Below, one piece after another: positions 48,625 through 56,181 of a stretch of 64,000 nucleotides of DNA. The DNA is from Acidobacteriota bacterium. GTDB taxonomy: Bacteria; Actinomycetota; Acidimicrobiia; Acidimicrobiales; RAAP-2. Each line of letters opens with the position of its first letter. Within the stretch, counting starts at the first letter, position 1. The stretch is from assembly GCA_018970215.1 (NCBI GenBank), contig JAGWWX010000001.1, forward strand, positions 1 to 64,000, in the 5' to 3' direction. The position numbers and the translations under genes are program-made. The notes beneath the pieces are model-generated. The model did no database searches. It saw only the letters and a list, made by a program, of their open reading frames with translations, and was not told the DNA's origin.

Positions 48625-49263
48625 ATGACCAACACCGTTACCGCCCTATTGGACCAGGCCCTCGAGGGTCGTCGTCTCCTCGATCACCCTTTCTACCGTC
48701 GCTGGGAGGCCGGCGCGCTTCACGAAGGTGAACTGCAGCACTACGCCGAGCAGTATCGCTACTTCGAAGCTCACTTGCCGCTTTTCTTAGCGGAGCTCGC
48801 AGGTCGTCTCCCCGAGGGGCCCGCGCAGGCTGCGGTGAACGCCAACCTCCGCGACGAGGTAGCACCGCCCACTCACCTCGATCTCTTCGAATCATTCGCC
48901 CGCTTTTACGGTGCGACCAACGCCGAGATCTCACCGGCCATGCAGACGCTCATCGATGAGTACCGTGACGTACTCGCGACCTCAGACGTTGCCGCCATCG
49001 CCGGCCTCCTCGCCTACGAAGCACAGGGAGCGGCAATCGCCGATACCAAAGCCGAAGGGCTGCGAGTTCACTACGGTGCCAACGACTCGGCGACCAACTT
49101 CTGGGACGTTCACGGATCCGTCGAAGCCGATCACGCGGCGTGGACGATGGATGCGCTCGCCAGTTTGGGCGGGGACGATGCGGCGATTGTCGCTGCGGCT
49201 CGTCGCATCGCCGACGCGTGGTGGAACTTTCTCAGTGAGCGCGACGAATTGATCGCTGCGTAG
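48625..49263 (+). CDS. TenA/CADD-like heme-oxygenase-fold (HDO-type) protein
   Basis: HPFYRRWEAGALHEGELQHYAEQYRYFEAHLPLFLAEL; DEVAPPTHLDLFE, YEAQGAAIADTK, HGSVEADH candidate metal ligands. Confidence 0.8.
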   Translation: MTNTVTALLDQALEGRRLLDHPFYRRWEAGALHEGELQHYAEQYRYFEAHLPLFLAELAGRLPEGPAQAAVNANLRDEVAPPTHLDLFESFARFYGATNAEISPAMQTLIDEYRDVLATSDVAAIAGLLAYEAQGAAIADTKAEGLRVHYGANDSATNFWDVHGSVEADHAAWTMDALASLGGDDAAIVAAARRIADAWWNFLSERDELIAA

Positions 49264-49275
49264 TTCGCAACATCG

Positions 49276-49315
49276 ACATAGGCCCCGTGCACCACGCACG
49301 GGGCCTATGTTTTTT
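49276..49315 (+). terminator. Intrinsic terminator
   Basis: acataggccccgtgc-accac-gcacggggcctatgttttttcc. Confidence 0.93.
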
Positions 49316-49338
49316 CCACCACGGTCTAACGTAGTGAG

Positions 49339-49476
49339 GTGAGCGAATCCGACGCACCTCGCATTGCTGAACTCGAAGCCGAAGTCGCTCGACTACGAGC
49401 TACACTCGAACGCCTTCGCGAGGAACTCCGAGCGGCTCGGCGAAGTCACCACGAAACGCCGCCCCACTACCTCTAG
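49339..49476 (+). CDS. Small coiled-coil protein, 45 aa
   Basis: GTG ORF VSESDAPRIAELEAEVARLRATLERLREELRAARRSHHETPPHYL*; heptad-like Leu; stop overlaps MFS stop by CTAG. Confidence 0.5.
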   Translation: MSESDAPRIAELEAEVARLRATLERLREELRAARRSHHETPPHYL

Positions 49477-50684
49477 CGGTGTCGAAGGGTTGATAGACCC
49501 AACACACCGACGGGAAGAGCGACGAGGGCGCACAGCCAACCGTATGACCAGGTCGAAATCACGAGTCCGCCGATCACCCCGCCAAGTGCACCCATGAGAT
49601 TCATCACTAGATCACTCGAGCCCTGACTCGAGGAACGAAATTCGTTGCTCACGGCCGACGACAGCATGGTCGAGCCCGCAATCAGGGTGCACGACCAGCC
49701 GAGCCCGAGCAAAAACAGCCCCACCATGAGTTGCGTCGTGCCCATTGGCGGTGCCAGACCCGCCACCACAGTTGCCGCCAACAACACGACAACGCCGAGC
49801 CGAACCACACGGAGTGATCCCCAGCGATCGGCACACCAGCCGACCGCGGGCGAAAAGGCGAACATCCCGAGAACGTGCACGCTGATAACGAGACCGATAA
49901 CGGTTAACGACACATCCATGTGTTTCATGTGTACCGGCGTCATCACCATGACGGCCACCATCGCGAGGTGACCGACAGAGATTGATGCCGCACCGAGTGC
50001 GGCGCCCTTCGTGTTCATGATGTGCCGAAGTGTGGTGCGAAGAGCCGGGCGTTCTGCAGAAGACGCGCCCGCCTGCTCCCGAGCGAGCAGAAAGGGATCA
50101 GGGCGAAGAAAGATTCCCACTATCAACACCGAGAGCGCAATCGCCGTCGCGGCCACGATGTAGGGGCCCGTCAAATTTGGTAGTCCCCACGACGCTGCGA
50201 GATGACCGGCGGGAGCCAGCAGATTGGGACCCGCGACCGAACCGATGGTGGATCCCCACACCACCAATGAAAGATCTCGCGACTTGGTCTCATGGGTGGC
50301 GAGATCGAGCGCCGCGAAGCGTGCCTGATAACTCGAGGCCGACGCCGCACCGAGCAGCAAGATGCCACCAAGAGTCACGACGAGCCACCCGGCCGCACCC
50401 GCAACCACCACCGTCACGGCGCCGGTGACCGCGACACCGTAGCCGCTGAGCAACGCGTATCGCCGACCACCACGATTTGTAAGTCGAGCGAGCGGGATAG
50501 CCATAAGTGCGGCGCCCAAAACGGACATCGTCTGGGCGAGACCGGCGATCGAATCACTATGCGCCATCGAATTAACGAGGAGCGAACCGGCCGCAATCGT
50601 CGAGCTCACGCCAATACCGTTCACCACCTGAGCCGTGGACAGAACGCGAAGAGTTCGGACTTGCGCGGGGTGCCGTTTACTCAC
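49473..50684 (-). CDS. MFS transporter
   Basis: 403 aa polytopic; ALMAIPLARLTNRGGRRYALLSGYG loop motif. Confidence 0.88.
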   Translation of the reverse strand: MSKRHPAQVRTLRVLSTAQVVNGIGVSSTIAAGSLLVNSMAHSDSIAGLAQTMSVLGAALMAIPLARLTNRGGRRYALLSGYGVAVTGAVTVVVAGAAGWLVVTLGGILLLGAASASSYQARFAALDLATHETKSRDLSLVVWGSTIGSVAGPNLLAPAGHLAASWGLPNLTGPYIVAATAIALSVLIVGIFLRPDPFLLAREQAGASSAERPALRTTLRHIMNTKGAALGAASISVGHLAMVAVMVMTPVHMKHMDVSLTVIGLVISVHVLGMFAFSPAVGWCADRWGSLRVVRLGVVVLLAATVVAGLAPPMGTTQLMVGLFLLGLGWSCTLIAGSTMLSSAVSNEFRSSSQGSSDLVMNLMGALGGVIGGLVISTWSYGWLCALVALPVGVLGLSTLRHR

Positions 50685-50724
50685 ACGGCCCTCTGCGATG
50701 TCGCACCCGCGAACTCTAGGTCAC

Positions 50725-50889
50725 CTACCTCTTGTTTTCCCACCACACCGTGTTGGTCTGTTCTCGCAGGGCCCGAAGCCTTTGGCCCGATGTGGGTCGG
50801 TGGCCAAAGAGATCTTCCGCGAGACGCACGGCACCCGCGATGGCAAGAACTCCGACCACGACATTGGTGACGTCGGCAGGTTTTTTCAT
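50725..50889 (-). CDS. Hypothetical 54-aa protein
   Basis: MKKPADVTNVVVGVLAIAGAVRLAEDLFGHRPTSGQRLRALREQTNTVWWENKR*; one hydrophobic helix; no other support. Confidence 0.35.
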   Translation of the reverse strand: MKKPADVTNVVVGVLAIAGAVRLAEDLFGHRPTSGQRLRALREQTNTVWWENKR

Positions 50890-50917
50890 AGTGTCACTAT
50901 GCGTCGTGACTATGACA

Positions 50918-52297
50918 TCACTCGGGACTACGTGATGAATAGCGAGTCAGAACCGTACCGGCCGCCAACAGAATGAAGCCCAGCCCGGGCGTGAGCGGTA
51001 GTCCGGCGTATGTGGTGACTTTCCCAAACGGGAAGTACGCCATCCCCGTTGCCGACAGCACGAGAAACGCCGCCGCGCACAAGAAGATGCCAATGCCCAC
51101 GCCGAGGTTAGAACCGTGGCCACCGTGCGTTGGGGGCGAGTCAAGCCATGGCAACGGCCGCATTTCGAGTGGAGCAAAAATCGTAATCAGCACCCAGATA
51201 ATCACGAGGGCCGTGATGAGGTGGACTGCCGTCATAAGCCAGAAGCGACCGGTTCCGACGTCGGCACCACGATCAAAGCCAATCTGGTGCTCCACGAGAA
51301 CAAGCCCTATCAGCCCCGTGAGGTGCCATAGATACATCGTCATGGATGCACCCCCGATTGCGCACGCCAACGTCCACACGCGGAGTCGTTGTGCGGCGCG
51401 TTCAATCATGGGGCGCAGGAGCACGATGAGCGACACCATGACCCACACATGAATGCCAAGTACCAGTGTGGGGGGTGCCATGTTGGAAATGTCTTCACCG
51501 GGCATCCCCACCATCGACGTGGGCCATGGGCCGAAGTGAATCAGACTGATGTTTGCGACAACTGCGCCCAGCGCCACCGCAACATAGAAGCGACGAGGTT
51601 GCGATGTCTTGGAGACAGAGAGCCCTAGCGTCCCGGCCATGGCCCACACCACGACAAAGTTCACGAGGCCGGCGATCGATATGCCCACACCTAGTCGCAA
51701 CCAATCACAGAGAGCCGCCGTCATCAGCATGAGAACCGGTGTGCGCCATGGGTGGCGATTTGTCCACGCGTCGAGCCACGGAGTCATCGCGGTCACAGGC
51801 AAGTAGACCCCCAGAAACCACAAAAGCTGGGTGGACAGCGTGGCGAGCGGAGCGGCGACCTTGGCGCCCAACGTCGCTTCCGAAATCAAAACGAAAGGAA
51901 CCCAGAAGGCCAGATACACCACTACGGGACGTATCAGTCGCGTCAAGCGATCGTTTGTCCACGTCCGCCAGGTCACACCTTTCGACGAAGCCCGCGACCA
52001 CGAAATCTGATTTGCAATCGCCCCCGCAAAAAAGAAAATGGGCATAATTTGAAGAACCCACGTGGCTAATTGCAGCGCTCGCACGTGGGCCAGCAGGTTG
52101 TCCAGATGCGGAATGTCCTTCTTCCAAACGACCATTGCCATTAACAGATGGCCAAAAACAACCACCATCAAGGAGAATGATCGAAGGACGTCCACCACAC
52201 GGTCGCGATCGGCCGGTGTATTTTGCGCGGCGTAGCGGGCTCCGGCCCACAGCGGGCCCGCCCAACTACGGCGTGGCGTCGGGCTCTCATTCGGCAT
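50918..52297 (-). CDS. Acyltransferase 3 family membrane protein
   Basis: DRVVDVLRSFSLMVVVFGHLLMAMVVWKKD...QIMPIFFFAGAIANQISW. Confidence 0.85.
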   Translation of the reverse strand: MPNESPTPRRSWAGPLWAGARYAAQNTPADRDRVVDVLRSFSLMVVVFGHLLMAMVVWKKDIPHLDNLLAHVRALQLATWVLQIMPIFFFAGAIANQISWSRASSKGVTWRTWTNDRLTRLIRPVVVYLAFWVPFVLISEATLGAKVAAPLATLSTQLLWFLGVYLPVTAMTPWLDAWTNRHPWRTPVLMLMTAALCDWLRLGVGISIAGLVNFVVVWAMAGTLGLSVSKTSQPRRFYVAVALGAVVANISLIHFGPWPTSMVGMPGEDISNMAPPTLVLGIHVWVMVSLIVLLRPMIERAAQRLRVWTLACAIGGASMTMYLWHLTGLIGLVLVEHQIGFDRGADVGTGRFWLMTAVHLITALVIIWVLITIFAPLEMRPLPWLDSPPTHGGHGSNLGVGIGIFLCAAAFLVLSATGMAYFPFGKVTTYAGLPLTPGLGFILLAAGTVLTRYSSRSPE

Positions 52298-52335
52298 GTG
52301 CTGTCTCCCCCGTGATGCTTTGCTGAGGGTAATAC

Positions 52336-52353
52336 GCGTCGCACGTGCGACGC
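52336..52353. promoter_or_regulatory. 18-bp perfect palindrome upstream of acyltransferase gene
   Basis: GCGTCGCACGTGCGACGC, self-complementary, 39 bp upstream of the start at 52297. Confidence 0.5.
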
Positions 52354-52403
52354 AGCATTGGAACGGTAAGTTTCCGAAATTCTTAACTTTGGGAAACGAC
52401 TGC

Positions 52404-53072
52404 TTAGAAAGCCGACTGAATCAACACGAAGTCGTATATCCCGTGCAGTGCGACGGCGGGCCAGAGACGAGTCGTGACTCGGCGCAGACAGTAAAAGACC
52501 ATGCCAAGAAAGGTCGTCATAACTACTTGACGCACGGTGGGTCCCAGTGCTTGACCGGTTATGACATTGGGTAAATGAAAGAGTCCAAAGAGTAGAGAGG
52601 ACGTGACGAGAGCTTTTCTTTCACTGCCCCACACTTGCCGCCCGCCAACCAGCAAGATCCCTCGAAATGAGAGTTCCTCCGTGAGACCGACGAGCGCCAT
52701 CGTGCAAGTAATTCCTACCCAGTAACTCACTGGAGCTCGGCTGAGCCCCTGCGTCAGCACTACGCCCAGACTCCCCATCATCATGAGAAGCGGAAATACG
52801 AGAAGGGACCGACGGGAGGTAGGAGTGGCATCACGCCAGACTGTCGACCTCAGGCCATATCGGCGTACGAAAAGTAGCTGAACCGCGAGAACAAAGAGCA
52901 GAGGTAGGACAAACTGTCGAACCCATGGCGTCGAGCCAACTCCAATGTCCGAATACGAGACGTGGTCGCTCCCGGGAATGGCAACGCTGAGTCCGATCCA
53001 CAGAGCAGAGTGAACGAGAAAGAACGTCACGAGGTGTACGGCGCGGAGTGTTCTCATGTTGCTTCCTTTCAC
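52404..53072 (-). CDS. CPBP family intramembrane metalloprotease
   Basis: LVGLTEELSFRGILLVGG (EExxxR), SSLLFGLFHLPN; start may be the internal MRTLRAV. Confidence 0.87.
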   Translation of the reverse strand: MKGSNMRTLRAVHLVTFFLVHSALWIGLSVAIPGSDHVSYSDIGVGSTPWVRQFVLPLLFVLAVQLLFVRRYGLRSTVWRDATPTSRRSLLVFPLLMMMGSLGVVLTQGLSRAPVSYWVGITCTMALVGLTEELSFRGILLVGGRQVWGSERKALVTSSLLFGLFHLPNVITGQALGPTVRQVVMTTFLGMVFYCLRRVTTRLWPAVALHGIYDFVLIQSAF

Positions 53073-53175
53073 GCAGAAAACCTAACCGGTTGGACAGACC
53101 TTGAAATGGACTTCCGTCTCTTTAATGAGACAGGCGTGGCGTGATGCGCGACACACACGCAAGGGGCAAAAACAA

Positions 53176-53211
53176 ACACAGCCTCGGTTGAATTTCTTCA
53201 ACCGAGGCTGT
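53176..53211 (-). terminator. Intrinsic terminator for tRNA-fMet
   Basis: cacagcctcggttgaa-tttc-ttcaaccgaggctgtg; minus strand continues tttgttttt. Confidence 0.88.
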
Positions 53212-53219
53212 GATACTCG

Positions 53220-53293
<74 letters not shown>

Positions 53294-53404
53294 ATGGGAC
53301 TTTGACTCTACCCCACTGACGACACGTATGCCAAATCCCACATCCCTCTCTCGATGTTGGCCCCGAAGTGATGTCACAGGGTTGGTGTCCACTGGTGGTG
53401 GAAG

Positions 53405-53866
53405 GTGGACATGGAAAAATCAATCGACGACAGCATTGACGAGCAGCTTGCCAAAGTCACACGGGAGCAGTGGACACATCTTGAGTCCCTCGTCGACGCC
53501 GTCGACCCTCATAGCCCCGGTCACTGGGCCGGTGGTGAAGTCGTCTCGCGTACGGCCGAGGGGAAACCTGTCATTTCAATGCCGTATTACTCGTACTCCG
53601 AACCACTCCTAATCCTCGTTGAGAAAATGTACGAGTACGGCGTTGTCGTGGCGTTTGGCTGGGTGGCGTGGTCCGAAAGGAACCAGAAACTACTCAGCAA
53701 CCTGGTCGTCACCGAGACCCCCGCCAACGACCTCGTGAAGTACATGGTCACCGTTCTTCGTTCAGATCGTTTTCGTGAGGGGTATTTAGGTAAGGAAATT
53801 CGCTCCGGCGACTTCCTCGCAGCGCTCCGAGCGATTATTCACCACTACGGGCGGATGACCTCTTGA
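53405..53866 (+). CDS. DUF6508-like protein
   Basis: MPYYSYSEPLLILVEKMYEYGVVVAFGWVAW...RSDRFREGYLGKEIRSGDFLAALRAI; start uncertain. Confidence 0.65.
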   Translation: MDMEKSIDDSIDEQLAKVTREQWTHLESLVDAVDPHSPGHWAGGEVVSRTAEGKPVISMPYYSYSEPLLILVEKMYEYGVVVAFGWVAWSERNQKLLSNLVVTETPANDLVKYMVTVLRSDRFREGYLGKEIRSGDFLAALRAIIHHYGRMTS

Positions 53867-53885
53867 GCCCCACGACGTGTCAGCG

Positions 53886-55139
53886 TTATGACTTCCACGT
53901 CAATGTTGCGGGGCGTGACGCATTACCGGCGGGATCCACGGCATAGACCTTGAGCGTGTGCGAGCCTTTCGGAAGTTTGGACATCACCTTGCCCGTCTTG
54001 CACGTAGAGGGAACTGCACGGTCAAGGGCGCAGAAGTAGCTAAACACCTTGTTTTTGGAGTCCGTGGCGTGAAACTTGACTGTCAAGCTCGCGTACGTTT
54101 TTGACTTCGTCACTTTCGTGTCGATGGTCGCCACTGGCTTCGTGTGATCACCTTGTGCCGCCGGCAGATTCAGGGCCGCCATCTGATTGCCGATGAGATT
54201 GCCCAACTCACTCGGCTGAGGGTTCGAGTCATTCACGGGTGTGGCCTCATGGTTTTCGGGATCGTACGGACCCGTATAGGCGAAGAACTGATAACGACGA
54301 ACCACGGATTCACTCTGTTTCCCCGGCTGCTGTTCGCTATTGAGCTCCTGTGCCAGCCCGCCGCCGTTGCCCGCTTGAATCAATACCCACTCCGTCTCGA
54401 CTTCGCCGACGGCGTCGGGTACTTGTTTGTCACCTGAGACCAGGTGACCGAGGTCGGTGGCCTTTGGCGACTCCTGATAGAACACCTTGACCCATACAGC
54501 GTCGCCCATCTGAGCTTCATTCTCGGGCGGCGGTGCTGGCGCCACTGCCGCGATCACAGGTTGCGGATTCACTGCCGGGACCGGGGCGGGGGCGACGTTC
54601 CACGCGGGAGCGGGTATCGACACCGCAGTGGTGTCTTGTACGAGATTCCCCGGATGTGCCGCGTCGGCCAGCAGCCAGTGATAGACGACTGACGTCGGAG
54701 TAGCCGCAAGACCCAAGCCGAAGTGCTCGCAGCCGGCCGTGGCGTAGGTCGCCGATCCTCCGGTCCAGCACTCGTGTCCTCCCGTTCCGGGAATCGGATT
54801 AGGGGCCAGCGGCGTACCGGCCGCCCATGTGTGCGCGGTGGCGTCGTAACCGCTCGCGTAGACAACCTTGACCCCCGTCGAAGTAGCCGAGACAACGGGA
54901 TCGCCGTACCGCTCGTACGGTGCACCAAACGTGTACTGAACATCCGTGGTACTGATTCCCTCGAGATCGATCTCAAAGCCGTGAGTCTCTTGACCGGTGT
55001 CGTTGTAGACGTCGAAGTTGCTCAATGATCCGTAAATCGGAGGTGTCGCCGAACTCGCACGCGAAATGACAGCGGTAATCGCAGCGCACAGGACGAAAAT
55101 TGCAATGACGGTTCGACCGGAGAATCGCAGTACATTCAT
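53886..55139 (-). CDS. Secreted protein with Pro-rich linker and C-terminal Ig/HYR-like domain
   Basis: Sec signal MNVLRFSGRTVIAIFVLCAAITAVISRASSA; PAPAWNVAPAPVPAVNPQPVIAAVAPAPPP linker. Confidence 0.7.
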   Translation of the reverse strand: MNVLRFSGRTVIAIFVLCAAITAVISRASSATPPIYGSLSNFDVYNDTGQETHGFEIDLEGISTTDVQYTFGAPYERYGDPVVSATSTGVKVVYASGYDATAHTWAAGTPLAPNPIPGTGGHECWTGGSATYATAGCEHFGLGLAATPTSVVYHWLLADAAHPGNLVQDTTAVSIPAPAWNVAPAPVPAVNPQPVIAAVAPAPPPENEAQMGDAVWVKVFYQESPKATDLGHLVSGDKQVPDAVGEVETEWVLIQAGNGGGLAQELNSEQQPGKQSESVVRRYQFFAYTGPYDPENHEATPVNDSNPQPSELGNLIGNQMAALNLPAAQGDHTKPVATIDTKVTKSKTYASLTVKFHATDSKNKVFSYFCALDRAVPSTCKTGKVMSKLPKGSHTLKVYAVDPAGNASRPATLTWKS

Positions 55140-55230
55140 GAAAAGCCTTTCCATCTCTCAAATTACACAACTGATAGTGCGAGATGGCTAGGCCGAAAGT
55201 CACTTCGCCCCTCAGAATTTCTGGTGAAAT

Positions 55231-56181
55231 ATGCCCGTGACAGCGGCCATCACGAGAGACGAGCGAGCGCTCGGTGTTCTCCTTGGTGGGGCGGTGGGCG
55301 ACGCACTCGGCGCTGGCTACGAGTTTCAAAACCGCGTCTCGCCCGATGTCGTCACAATGAAACCTGGAGTCTTGACGGGCCGACCGGCCGGTCAATGGAG
55401 CGACGACACGGACATGACACTCGGTATCGCGTTAGCCGCCCAGCGACACCGGGGTCTCGCCACTTCGGCCGCGCTCATCGACGTCGCCGAGGAATTTCTG
55501 CGGTGGTATCGATCACACCCACCCGACATCGGCATGCAAACACGCGCGGTGCTCGAGTCGTGTACCAGTCCAGAGGATCTTCCTCACGCCGCCGCCCAGT
55601 TTCAGGCCCAGCGACCTGACGCTGCTGGCAACGGCAGTTTGATGCGTACGGCCGTTGTCGCACTGCCTCACTACCGAGATCTCGCCACCGTGGCAACAAC
55701 TGCCCGTGCAATTTCAGCGTTGACCCACCCTCATCACGATGCGCAAGATGCCTGCGCTCTGTGGACGATGGCGGTGGCGTGCGGACTACAAGGGACCGCG
55801 ACGCCAGAAGAGAGCATGGAGCGAGCACTCGACCAGTTACCAAACAGAACCCTGTGGCGAGAGCGACTCACGGCGGCCGTGGAGTGCGAGCCGCACGAGT
55901 TGGCACCGAACGGCTGGGTCGTGACGGCACTGCAGGCCGCGTGGCGCAGTGTGCACGACGCGTCCCCCACGGACCCTTTTGTCAGTGGCGTGTGCGGGGC
56001 CGTGGCACTCGGAGACGACACCGACACCATCGCCGCAATTGCGGGCTCGCTTCTCGGGGCACACTTCGGAGTGGCATCGATACCTGGGCGGTGGATAGCC
56101 AACCTCGGCGGATGGCCGGAACATCTGACGACCGGAGATCTCGAGGCGCTAGCCCTCGATCTCGCTGCGTGCGAGGACTAA
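55231..56181 (+). CDS. ADP-ribosylglycohydrolase family protein (DraG-like)
   Basis: LLGGAVGDALGAGYEF, GQWSDDTDMTLGIA, AVALGDDTDTIAAIAGSLLGAHFG. Confidence 0.92.
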   Translation: MPVTAAITRDERALGVLLGGAVGDALGAGYEFQNRVSPDVVTMKPGVLTGRPAGQWSDDTDMTLGIALAAQRHRGLATSAALIDVAEEFLRWYRSHPPDIGMQTRAVLESCTSPEDLPHAAAQFQAQRPDAAGNGSLMRTAVVALPHYRDLATVATTARAISALTHPHHDAQDACALWTMAVACGLQGTATPEESMERALDQLPNRTLWRERLTAAVECEPHELAPNGWVVTALQAAWRSVHDASPTDPFVSGVCGAVALGDDTDTIAAIAGSLLGAHFGVASIPGRWIANLGGWPEHLTTGDLEALALDLAACED

